DNA of 64,000 bases from UBA10649 sp965278945 (GTDB lineage Bacteria > Actinomycetota > Actinomycetes > S36-B12): positions 2,914,001 through 2,978,000 of the forward strand of contig OZ257128.1 of assembly GCA_965278945.1 (NCBI GenBank), in the 5' to 3' direction. The notes beneath the pieces are model-generated. The model ran no database searches. It was not told where the DNA came from and saw nothing but the letters and a program-made list of their open reading frames with translations. Of this stretch, positions 24,177 to 32,435 are shown piece after piece (position 1 is the stretch's first letter; every line of letters begins with the position of its first letter). Position numbers and translations under genes: made by a program.

Positions 24177-25270
24177 GCGTGCACCTCATCCGCGAAGGAC
24201 TCCTCGTAGGCCAGCACGTCGCGGCGCTGCTGGTCGATGAGCGAGTGGGGCTCGGCGTAGACGTGATCGAACATCGCCCGCGCGGGTGGCTCGGGCATCG
24301 CGCGCACGCCATCGCGGACGAGCACCGCGAGCTCGTCCGCCTCGTGCCCGATCTGATCGAAGAAGTGCCGGTCGGCGATCCCCTGCCGGGCCAGGTGCAC
24401 CTTGAGTCGTTCGATGGGATCGCGCAGGCGCCACACCTCGAGCTCGTCAGCGTGCCGATATCGCGTCGGATCATCCGACGAGGTGTGCGCCGCCATCCGG
24501 TACGTGAACGCCTCGATCAGCGTCGGACCGGCGCCGGTTCGCGCCCGCTCGAGCGCGGCGCGCGTCACCGCCATCACGGCGAGAATGTCGTTGCCGTCGA
24601 CCTGAACGCCCGGGAATCCGAAGCCTGCCGCGCGTTCGTAGATCGGCACGCGGCTTTGGCGATCGCGCGGCTGGGAGATTGCCCACTGGTTGTTCTGGCA
24701 GAAGAACACGACGGGTGCGTTGAACACCGAGGCGAAGACGAAGGCCTCGTTGACATCGCCCTCGGCGGTCGCACCGTCGCCGAAGTACGCGATCGTCGCG
24801 TCATCGGAGCCGTCGAGCTGGACGCCCATCGCGTAGCCGACTCCGTGCAGCGCTTGGTTGCCGATGACAATCGTGTAGAGAGCGCAACGCTTTTGCAGCG
24901 GATTCCAACCGCCGTTCGTGACACCGCGATACATCGACAGCATGTCGAGTGGCTGAACGCCGCGCGTCCACGTGACGCCATGGTCACGGTACGTGGGGAA
25001 GGCGAAGTCCTCGGCGCGAAGAGCCCGGCCCGAGCCGACCTGCGCTGCCTCCTGGCCAAGGCACGAGGCCCACAAGCCCAGTTCGCCTTGCCTCTGCAGG
25101 GCCGTTGCCTCCGTGTCGACGCGACGTACGAGCACCATGTCTCGATACAGGCTGCGCATCTCGGCGTCGGTCAAGGTGATGTCGTACTCGGCGTGCGCTC
25201 GCCGCTCGCCTTCGGGCGTCAGTAACTGCACCGCTGACGAGGGCTTCAGGGGTTCGCTCACGACTGTCAT
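24173..25270 (-). CDS. bkdA: Branched-chain 2-oxoacid dehydrogenase E1 alpha
   Basis: This is the alpha subunit of the E1 decarboxylase. The thiamine-diphosphate motif is clear: GDGATAEGDVNEAF, then VFFCQNNQWAIS, the GDG-x(25-30)-NN pattern. The phosphorylation-loop-like region YRMAAHTSSDDPTRYR follows. The ATG at 25270 gives 365 residues and has GGGAG 7 bases upstream; an ATG 12 codons earlier (25306) is also open. It is the first gene of the operon. The product complex feeds branched acyl-CoA either to fatty-acid primers or to catabolism. Confidence 0.92.
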   Translation of the reverse strand: MTVVSEPLKPSSAVQLLTPEGERRAHAEYDITLTDAEMRSLYRDMVLVRRVDTEATALQRQGELGLWASCLGQEAAQVGSGRALRAEDFAFPTYRDHGVTWTRGVQPLDMLSMYRGVTNGGWNPLQKRCALYTIVIGNQALHGVGYAMGVQLDGSDDATIAYFGDGATAEGDVNEAFVFASVFNAPVVFFCQNNQWAISQPRDRQSRVPIYERAAGFGFPGVQVDGNDILAVMAVTRAALERARTGAGPTLIEAFTYRMAAHTSSDDPTRYRHADELEVWRLRDPIERLKVHLARQGIADRHFFDQIGHEADELAVLVRDGVRAMPEPPARAMFDHVYAEPHSLIDQQRRDVLAYEESFADEVHA

Positions 25271-25356
25271 CCTCGCACTCCCAAGGCCGCCGAATCGAGA
25301 AACCATTCATCAGTGACGATAGGCCGCTGCGGACGGCGCGACAATTCCACTCGCGG

Positions 25357-27156
25357 TTATCTATCCCGGTCTGCCGGACCCGGAACTGCAACCCCCACCG
25401 GGAGTTCGTCGAGCAGGTCCGCCATCTGCTGGCGCTCCGCCTCGATTCGCCACTGCTGCGCGTACCACCCGTCAGCGTCGAGCAGCTCGTCATGCGTGCC
25501 GGTCGCGGTCACGTACCCGTCGTGCAACTCGATGATTCGATCAACGCCAATCAGGTCCGAGAGTCGATGGGTGATGACAAGCACGGTGGTGCCTGCCAAC
25601 GCCGCTGCAAGAGTCTGCGCCAGCGCGGCCGCAGTGGTGGCGTCAAGGTGCTCTGTCGGCTCGTCGAGGATCACGAGCTGACGTCGGGCGAGCAGCAGTC
25701 GCGCGAGCGCCAGCCGCTGCCGCTCCCCTCCAGACACTGCGACTCCCGCAGCACCAACATTGGTGCTCGCCCCGTCCGGCAGAGTCGCTACCCAGTCGGT
25801 GAGCTGCGCGGCGTCGAGCGCGCGCGCGACATCGTCGTCGGATGCGTCCGGATCGCCGAGCCTGATGTTGTCCGCGATCGTCGTGCCGAACAGGTGCGCC
25901 TGCTGGCTCATCAGCCCGATCGTGCACCGTAGGTCGTCGCCGTCAACGGCACGAAGTTCCGTGCCCGACATGGTGATATCCCCGTCATACGGCAGGAATC
26001 CCATCAGGACCGACGCGAGGGTGCTCTTGCCCGACCCGCTGGGACCGACGAGACCGACCCGCTCGCCTCGACCGATGCGCAGGCTCACTCCGTGCAGCAC
26101 GGGCGACGAAGAGGTCGGCCAGGTGGCCGACACGTTGCGCAGCACCAGGTCCATGAAGTCGGGCGGCAGCACTGTCGGGCTCTCCGGCTCGCGAACCGGG
26201 TTCGCGAGGCCTTCGACCTCAGCCAGTCGCGTCGCGGAGCCACGAAGGCGTTGGTACGCAAGGGCTGACGAGGGCAGGCCGCCGAGCACATCGAATAGAG
26301 CGAGGGGAAGCAGTGCGGCGACCGCGAGCCAGACCGGCTCCAGTCGCCCCTCGGTGACGGCGACGACGCCCAGTGCCAGCGAGATCGACACGGCCAGGCC
26401 CTGAGCGATGATCGTCAGTCCGCCACCGAGTCCGAGCGCGAAGGACTCGCGAGAGGCCAGGCGCGTCAGTCGATCGTCGAGGTCGCGCACGCGCCGACCT
26501 GCCGCAGATCCCCCGCCGAACGCCGCGATATCGGCAGTCGCGTCAAGGACCTGCACCACGGCCCCGGTCAGATCGGCCCGCGCCGGTGCAATGCGCGACT
26601 CCGCGGCACGGGCCGCGCGCGCGACGAGCCACGGGACCACGGCGAGCGCGCCTACCGCGAGCAGGCCAACGACCAAGCCCTCACCCGGCAGGAGGAAGGC
26701 GAGGAACAGCACGGTTGCGGCACTGACCAATACCGCTTGGGCCCACGGAAGGATCACGCGCAGGGGAAGGTCAAGCGCGGCGTCGACGTCGGCGACCAGG
26801 CGACTGAGCAGGTCACCTCGGCCGAATGCCGAGAGTCCGGCCGGCGCGATTCGCTCGAGGTGCTCGTAGACGGTCACCCGCAGTCCGGTCAGCCCGCGGA
26901 AGGCCGCGTCGTGACCGACCAGCCGCTCGGCATACCGGAACACCGCGCGGCTCAGGGCGAATGCGCGAACGAGCACGGCAGCGACGCCGAGCAGGAGTAC
27001 GGGCGGCATCTCGGCGGCCCGCGAGATGAGCCAGCCCGACGCTCCGAGGAGGGCGACAGCGCTCGCCGAGGCGATCGCTCCGAGCAGTCCGGCGATCGCC
27101 AGCTCGCGGCGCTGCGCGGACATGCCACGCCACAGCATCCGCACCGGGCTCACCAT
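25357..27156 (-). CDS. cydC: ABC exporter subunit CydC (cytochrome bd assembly)
   Basis: This 599-residue half-transporter has six N-terminal membrane helices and a C-terminal ATPase domain with Walker A GPSGSGKST, signature VSGGERQRLALARLL and Walker B LVILDEPTEHLD. With CydD it exports thiol compounds from the cytoplasm and is needed to assemble the haem d oxidase. The start overlaps the end of cydD by 7 bases, and it is the last gene of cydABDC. Regulation is expected from the shared upstream box at cydA. Confidence 0.93.
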   Translation of the reverse strand: MVSPVRMLWRGMSAQRRELAIAGLLGAIASASAVALLGASGWLISRAAEMPPVLLLGVAAVLVRAFALSRAVFRYAERLVGHDAAFRGLTGLRVTVYEHLERIAPAGLSAFGRGDLLSRLVADVDAALDLPLRVILPWAQAVLVSAATVLFLAFLLPGEGLVVGLLAVGALAVVPWLVARAARAAESRIAPARADLTGAVVQVLDATADIAAFGGGSAAGRRVRDLDDRLTRLASRESFALGLGGGLTIIAQGLAVSISLALGVVAVTEGRLEPVWLAVAALLPLALFDVLGGLPSSALAYQRLRGSATRLAEVEGLANPVREPESPTVLPPDFMDLVLRNVSATWPTSSSPVLHGVSLRIGRGERVGLVGPSGSGKSTLASVLMGFLPYDGDITMSGTELRAVDGDDLRCTIGLMSQQAHLFGTTIADNIRLGDPDASDDDVARALDAAQLTDWVATLPDGASTNVGAAGVAVSGGERQRLALARLLLARRQLVILDEPTEHLDATTAAALAQTLAAALAGTTVLVITHRLSDLIGVDRIIELHDGYVTATGTHDELLDADGWYAQQWRIEAERQQMADLLDELPVGVAVPGPADRDR

Positions 27157-28895
27157 CCCGCGCTCCTGATGGTCTGCGCGGCGGACGACGCCGCGGTCTC
27201 CGGCTCGGGGGTTTCCACGGCACGATCCAGGCGCAGGACCTGATGCGCAGCCTCGACGATGGCCGGCCGATGTGCGACGACGATCACCGTCGCACCACGC
27301 TCTGCCTGCAGGCGGATTGCTGCCACGACTGCAGCCTCTGTTGCCACGTCGAGCGCTGCTGTCGGCTCGTCGAGCAGGAGCACGTCGGCCTGGCTGACGA
27401 GAGCGCGGGCCAGCGCCATTCGCTGCAGCTGGCCGACGGACAGTCCGGACCCGTCGGCTGCGAGGGTGGTCGCCAGGCCATCGGGGGCCGACCGAACATC
27501 GTCACCAAGCCCCACGGCCGTGAGCGCGGACCAGACCTCTGCATCGGTGGCCTCCGCGCGACCCATGCGCACCGCGCTCGCGATCGAGGGACTGCTCTCC
27601 AGGTCGGCGCTGATGAGGTGCGCTCGCTGCGGGACCCAGGCGACCCGGCTGCGCCACGCGTCCGCGTCAAGACTGGCGAGATCCACGGCGGGACCGTGCG
27701 AATCAGCAGCGCGGATCGCGATCTGACCGCCCGAGGGCTCGACGAAGCCGAGGAGCGCGTTCAGCAGCGTCGACTTGCCGCCGCCTGAGCGTCCGACAAC
27801 CGCCGTGATCGTGCCCGGCCGCGCGATGAACGTCGCATGGGCAAGCGCGGCCTCCGGCCTGCTGGGATAGCTCACGGTCAGGTCGGTGACCTCGATCGTC
27901 AGCCCACCGTCGGGCGGCAATGCGGAGCCGCTGCGGGGCAGGGGTGTCTCGAGCACGGCGAATAGCCGCTCGGCGGCGCCGAGGCCCTCGGCCGCTGCGT
28001 GGAAGTGCTGTCCCACGAGCCGCAGCGGCAGGTAGGCCTCGGGCGCGAGCAGGAGAACGAAGAGCGCGACCGAGTAGACGATCTGACCTTCGGCTAGTCG
28101 CAGTCCGACGGAGACTGCGACGAGCGCGACGGACAGGCTCGCGATCAGTTCCAGGGCCAGCGAGGAGAGGAAGGAGACACGCAGGACGCCCATCGTGGTG
28201 GTGCGGTACCGATCGCCGATGTCGCGGATCGCCGACGCCTGGGTCTTGGCGCGACCGAAGATCTTCAACGTCGGCAGGCCCGAGACGAGGTCGAGGAAGT
28301 GTCCGGAGAGGAACGCGAGGGTGCGCCACTGGCGATCCACCTGCGCTCGCGTGTACATCCCGATGAGGATCATGAACAACGGGATCAACGGCAACGTCAC
28401 GGCGATGATGAGCGTGGACAGCAGGTCCTGTCCCAGCACGGTCAGCAGGACGGCTACCGGAACGATCACCGCGAGAACCAGTTGCGGCAGGTACCGCGCG
28501 AAGTATCCGTCGAGGGCATCGACGCCTCGGGTCACCAGAGCCGCCATCGCGCCAGGATCGTGCGAGCTCGGCCCGGCCGGACCGAGCTTCATGAGATGCG
28601 CGAGCGCTGCCTCGCGCAGTTCGGCCTTCGCGCGGGCCGACGAGCGCACGGCACCGACCTCGGTAAGCCATGAGACGACTGCGCGGGCAAGGAAGATCAA
28701 GGCGACGGCGATGACTGCGCCCTGCACCTGCTCCCAGCCGGCACCGTCGGCCGTCACGGACACGATCACGTCGGAGAGCAGTCGCGCCTGGGTGATGACG
28801 AGAACCGCCGTGATCACGCCGAGTACAACTGTGAGCGCGATGAAACCTCGCGTGCTGCGCGCGTAGCGCATCAGACGCGGATCCAACGGCCTCAT
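27150..28895 (-). CDS. cydD: ABC exporter subunit CydD (cytochrome bd assembly)
   Basis: This 581-residue half-transporter is the partner of CydC. The N-terminal six-helix domain is followed by an ATPase domain with Walker A GRSGGGKST, signature LSVGQLQRMALARAL and Walker B VLLLDEPTAALD. In studied bacteria CydDC exports cysteine or glutathione. This organism probably uses mycothiol, so the cargo may differ. It begins 12 bases after cydB and overlaps cydC, all on the minus strand. Confidence 0.93.
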   Translation of the reverse strand: MRPLDPRLMRYARSTRGFIALTVVLGVITAVLVITQARLLSDVIVSVTADGAGWEQVQGAVIAVALIFLARAVVSWLTEVGAVRSSARAKAELREAALAHLMKLGPAGPSSHDPGAMAALVTRGVDALDGYFARYLPQLVLAVIVPVAVLLTVLGQDLLSTLIIAVTLPLIPLFMILIGMYTRAQVDRQWRTLAFLSGHFLDLVSGLPTLKIFGRAKTQASAIRDIGDRYRTTTMGVLRVSFLSSLALELIASLSVALVAVSVGLRLAEGQIVYSVALFVLLLAPEAYLPLRLVGQHFHAAAEGLGAAERLFAVLETPLPRSGSALPPDGGLTIEVTDLTVSYPSRPEAALAHATFIARPGTITAVVGRSGGGKSTLLNALLGFVEPSGGQIAIRAADSHGPAVDLASLDADAWRSRVAWVPQRAHLISADLESSPSIASAVRMGRAEATDAEVWSALTAVGLGDDVRSAPDGLATTLAADGSGLSVGQLQRMALARALVSQADVLLLDEPTAALDVATEAAVVAAIRLQAERGATVIVVAHRPAIVEAAHQVLRLDRAVETPEPETAASSAAQTIRSAGW

Positions 28896-28907
28896 GCTGG
28901 GTCATCC

Positions 28908-29972
28908 TCACATGAGTGCAGCGGTACTCCGCTCAGCGGCAGGCGCCATCGGAATCATCGATGTCGTGAGCCGCTTCCTGAACACCCAGAAGGTCCATGC
29001 TTGGTACATCAGGACGATCGGGGTCAGCACGACCGCGACGATTGTCATGACGGTCAGCGTGTACTCCTGACTCGATGCGTTGGTCACCGTGAGGTTGAAC
29101 GCACTGTCGATGGTGCTGGGCATGACATTCGGGAACAGCCCGATGAACAGTGCGGCAACGGCAAGCAGGATCGTCCCGGCGCTCAGCACGAACGCCCAGC
29201 CGTCGCGTTCGCGCAACGTCATCAGCAGCCCGCCAAGCCACAGCATTGCCGCGATCAGCACGATCGGGAGCGTCACGGCGACTCGTCCCGAGTACGCCTG
29301 CGCCCACAGCAGCGCCGCGACGGCAGCGACTGCCGCGACAAGTCCGACTCTGAGGGCAGCCGCGCGAGCTCGCATCCGGACCTCGCCACCGGTCTTCAGG
29401 GCCAGGTAGATCGCCCCGTGTGTCATGAACACGGTCAGCGTCATCACGCCGACGAGCAGGGAGAACGGGTTCAGCAGGCCGAACAGGTTGCCGACGTAGT
29501 TGAAGTTCCCGGCGTTCGCCGGATCGGTGCCCGCCAACGGCTCGATCGCCATGCCGCGGACCAGGTTCCCGAAGGCAACGCCGAACAGCAGGGCCGGCAG
29601 CGCAGAGCCGACGACGATGGCCGCGTCCCATCGAGATCGCCAGGTTCGCGAGTCACGCTTGCCTCGGTACTCGAAGGCGACTCCGCGCAGGATGAGACCG
29701 ACGAGGACGAGGAAGAGCGCCAGGTACATCCCGCTGAACATCGTCGCGTACCACAGCGGGAAGGCCGCGAACGTGGCTCCGCCGGCAACAAGGAGCCACA
29801 CCTCGTTGCCGTCCCACACTGTGGCGATCGAGTTGATCATGACGCGACGACCGGTCTCGTCCTTGCCGATCACGGGCAGCAGCATGCCGACACCCAGATC
29901 GAATCCGTCGAGGACGAAGTAGCCGATCCACAGCACCGCGATGAGTGCAAACCAGACAGTTGTCAGTTCCAT
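28908..29972 (-). CDS. cydB: Cytochrome bd ubiquinol/menaquinol oxidase subunit II
   Basis: This 354-residue polytopic subunit of the high-affinity terminal oxidase forms a heterodimer with CydA. The beginning MELTTVWFALIAVLWIGYF and the WDGNEVWLLVAGGATFAAFP block are typical. The ATG at 29972 is chosen because the family starts here; the frame stays open 20 codons upstream, but that part would overlap cydA. The gap to cydA is 10 bases. It acts in the cytoplasmic membrane, reducing oxygen to water with quinol electrons. Confidence 0.95.
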   Translation of the reverse strand: MELTTVWFALIAVLWIGYFVLDGFDLGVGMLLPVIGKDETGRRVMINSIATVWDGNEVWLLVAGGATFAAFPLWYATMFSGMYLALFLVLVGLILRGVAFEYRGKRDSRTWRSRWDAAIVVGSALPALLFGVAFGNLVRGMAIEPLAGTDPANAGNFNYVGNLFGLLNPFSLLVGVMTLTVFMTHGAIYLALKTGGEVRMRARAAALRVGLVAAVAAVAALLWAQAYSGRVAVTLPIVLIAAMLWLGGLLMTLRERDGWAFVLSAGTILLAVAALFIGLFPNVMPSTIDSAFNLTVTNASSQEYTLTVMTIVAVVLTPIVLMYQAWTFWVFRKRLTTSMIPMAPAAERSTAALM

Positions 29973-29982
29973 CGTGCCTTCC

Positions 29983-31398
29983 TCAGTACGCGAAGTAGAG
30001 CGGCTTGTCGACGTCCTGCTCGGCGTCGGCATACGGGTCGTGGACGACGGTCTCGGGCGCGCCGGCCCTGATGTACTTGAGCATCAGCGCGACCTCTATG
30101 ACCGCGAGGACTCCGTACAGCACGGTGAAGCCGATCATCGAGATCCACACCTCAAGTGGCGTGAGGAGCGGCGACACTCCGTCTGCGGTCAGCTGCTGGC
30201 CGAAGACCACCCACGGCTGCCGGCCCATCTCGGTGAAGATCCATCCTGCGGAGATGCCGAACAGCGGGAAGAGCACGATGACGGAGTTGAACACCGCGAA
30301 GAGCCTGCTGCGCGGGACCCGCCCGCCGCGGAAAGCCCACAGCACGATCAGCGCGTAGAGCGCGGCGACCATGCCGAGCCCGATCATCAGGCGGAAGGCC
30401 CAGTAGGTGACCGGCACGTAGGGGACATAGTCGCCGGGACCATAGGTCTGGACGTACTGCGCCTGGAGGTCGTTGATCCCCTGGACCGTGCTCTCAGGAC
30501 CGTCGAAGGAGCCGGTGGCCAGCCACGACAGCAGTCCGGGAACCTCGATCACGGGAGTGGCGAAGTCGCCCGAGACGTCGCCGATCGACAGGACGCTGAG
30601 CGGAGCGTTCTCCTGGGTTTGGTACAGCGCCTCCGCTGCGGCGATCTTCATCGGCTGCTGCTCGACCATGATCTTCATGTCCATGTCGCCGCTGACCGAG
30701 ACGAGCACGGCAGAGACCAGGATCACCCAGGCCCCGAGCTTCGCCGCCGGACGGAAGACCTCGACCTGCCTGTTCTTCATGATCATCCACGCGCTCACCG
30801 CCGCGACTCCTGCTCCGCTGACGAGGAAGGACGCGGCAAGAGTGTGGAAGAAGGCGATGGTCGCGGTGTTTTGGAAGAGGACGGCGAAGATGTCGTTGAG
30901 GACTGCCCGGCCGGTTTCCGGATCGATGGTGAAGCCCACCGGATGCTGCATGAAGGCGTTCGCGGCAAGAATGAAGTAGGCCGACAGTGCCGTTCCGATC
31001 GCGGCCAGCCAGATGGTGGCCAGATGGATCCGGCGCGGCAGGCGGTCCCAGCCGAAGATCCACAGCCCCAAGAACGTCGACTCCAGGAAGAACGCGAGCA
31101 GCCCCTCCATCGCCAGCGGCGCACCGAACACGTCGCCGACGAATCGTGAGTAGTCCGACCAGTTCATCCCGAACTGGAACTCCTGCACGATCCCGGTGAC
31201 CACTCCCATGGCGAAGTTGATGAGGAACAACTTCCCGAAGAACTTGGTGAGCTGCAGGTACTTCACGTTGCCGGTTCGGTACCACGCGGTCTGGAACCCG
31301 GCTACCAGCCACACGGTGCCAAGGGTCAGCGGAACGAACAGGAAGTGGTAGACGGTCGTGATGCCGAACTGCCACTGCGAGAGCTGGAGTGCGTCCAT
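29983..31398 (-). CDS. cydA: Cytochrome bd oxidase subunit I
   Basis: This is the catalytic subunit carrying haems b558, b595 and d. The 471-residue product starts MDALQLSQWQFGITTVYHF, with the conserved His in YHFLFVPLT. It contains GLLAFFLESTFLGLWIFGWDRL with the Glu-rich haem segment, MQHPVGF with a Met ligand region, and GWIFTEMGRQPWVVFG near the C-terminus. The ATG at 31398 is preferred over a start 10 codons upstream because family members begin at MDALQLSQWQF and AGAAGGATC lies before it. It leads the cydABDC operon. A DosR-like palindrome lies 56 bases upstream of the start. Confidence 0.96.
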   Translation of the reverse strand: MDALQLSQWQFGITTVYHFLFVPLTLGTVWLVAGFQTAWYRTGNVKYLQLTKFFGKLFLINFAMGVVTGIVQEFQFGMNWSDYSRFVGDVFGAPLAMEGLLAFFLESTFLGLWIFGWDRLPRRIHLATIWLAAIGTALSAYFILAANAFMQHPVGFTIDPETGRAVLNDIFAVLFQNTATIAFFHTLAASFLVSGAGVAAVSAWMIMKNRQVEVFRPAAKLGAWVILVSAVLVSVSGDMDMKIMVEQQPMKIAAAEALYQTQENAPLSVLSIGDVSGDFATPVIEVPGLLSWLATGSFDGPESTVQGINDLQAQYVQTYGPGDYVPYVPVTYWAFRLMIGLGMVAALYALIVLWAFRGGRVPRSRLFAVFNSVIVLFPLFGISAGWIFTEMGRQPWVVFGQQLTADGVSPLLTPLEVWISMIGFTVLYGVLAVIEVALMLKYIRAGAPETVVHDPYADAEQDVDKPLYFAY

Positions 31399-31453
31399 AC
31401 GCACGATCCTTCTGTCCGGCCAACCCACTGACCCCCGGCAACGGTCCGGACTA

Positions 31454-31473
31454 TTAGGGACTTTGGTCCCGAA
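31454..31473 (-). promoter_or_regulatory. DosR/DevR-like box upstream of cydA
   Basis: The 20 bases TTAGGGACTTTGGTCCCGAA match the published mycobacterial DosR consensus TTSGGGACTWWAGTCCCSAA at 18 of 20 positions. They lie between cydA and the divergent EamA gene. On the cydA strand a TAATAG element follows directly and could be the -10. The box could also serve the EamA gene. No DosR gene is in the window, so the binding protein is inferred. Confidence 0.75.
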
Positions 31474-31508
31474 TTCGTGATCCTTCGCCCCAATGGCACA
31501 GTTGGCGG

Positions 31509-32435
31509 GTGGCGAACACAGACATCAGGGGAGTGACCCGAGCTCCGGCAGCGCAGATCTGGGTCCCGCTCATCGCTCTGTGGATCCTGTGGGGCTCGAC
31601 GTATCTGGGCATGGCCGTCATGGGCCGTGCCGTGCCGCCGCTCCTCGGCAACGGGATTCGCTTCGGCATAGCCGCCCTCGTCCTCGGCGTGACCCTGGTC
31701 ATCCTGCGCGGGCCCGGGGCGCTTGCGATCACGCGTGCGCAGTTCCGATCGATGGCGATCATGGGCGTCGCGCTGCTCAGCGTGGGCATCGGCACGATCT
31801 CCATGGCCGAGCGGTACGTGCCCAGCGGGGTCGTGGCCCTGATCGTCGCGGTCATGCCGCTGTGGATCGTCATCTTCAGGCTGGTCGCCGGAGAACGTCC
31901 GGCTGTGCTCACGCTGATCGGTGTCGCGCTCGGCATGGGCGGACTCGCGCTGATGCTCCTGCCCGGAGGCACCGAGCCGGTTGCGGGCACCGATCACGAC
32001 GTCGTGTTCTGGTCGATCGCCGTCCTGGTGTCGAGTTTCTGCTGGGCCTTCTTCTCCTGGCGGTCGGCTCGCTACGCGTTCCCGAAGAATCCGCTCGTCA
32101 CCACGACCTACGAGATGCTCATCGCCGCTGCCGTCCTCATCGTCGTGGGCACGCTCACCGGCGACCGGCTGCATCTGGAGCAGATCGAGGCGGGAACCCT
32201 GTGGGCGGCCGGCTTCCTCGTGTTCGCGTCCGTCGCCGGCTATAGCTCCTACACGTGGCTGCTCCGAAACGCGCCGCTGTCACTGGTGTCGACCTACGCG
32301 TACGTCAATCCCGTCGTCGCGGTGTTCCTCGGCTGGCTCATCATCAGCGAGGCCATCACCCGGGACGTTCTCGTCGGTCTGGTCGTGGTCGTGGGCGGAG
32401 TGCTGCTCGTGGTCTCGGGGGAGCGAAGACAGTGA
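31509..32435 (+). CDS. EamA/DMT family transporter
   Basis: This 308-residue protein has ten predicted membrane helices in two EamA repeats (about residues 12-145 and 160-300). Features are WILWGSTYLGMAVMGR at the start of repeat one and WRSARYAFPKNP...SLVSTYAYVNPVVAVFLGWLIISE in repeat two. Members export amino acids, nucleosides or other metabolites; the substrate is unknown. The start is GTG at 31509. It overlaps the acyltransferase gene by 4 bases, so the two are coupled. Confidence 0.88.
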   Translation: MANTDIRGVTRAPAAQIWVPLIALWILWGSTYLGMAVMGRAVPPLLGNGIRFGIAALVLGVTLVILRGPGALAITRAQFRSMAIMGVALLSVGIGTISMAERYVPSGVVALIVAVMPLWIVIFRLVAGERPAVLTLIGVALGMGGLALMLLPGGTEPVAGTDHDVVFWSIAVLVSSFCWAFFSWRSARYAFPKNPLVTTTYEMLIAAAVLIVVGTLTGDRLHLEQIEAGTLWAAGFLVFASVAGYSSYTWLLRNAPLSLVSTYAYVNPVVAVFLGWLIISEAITRDVLVGLVVVVGGVLLVVSGERRQ

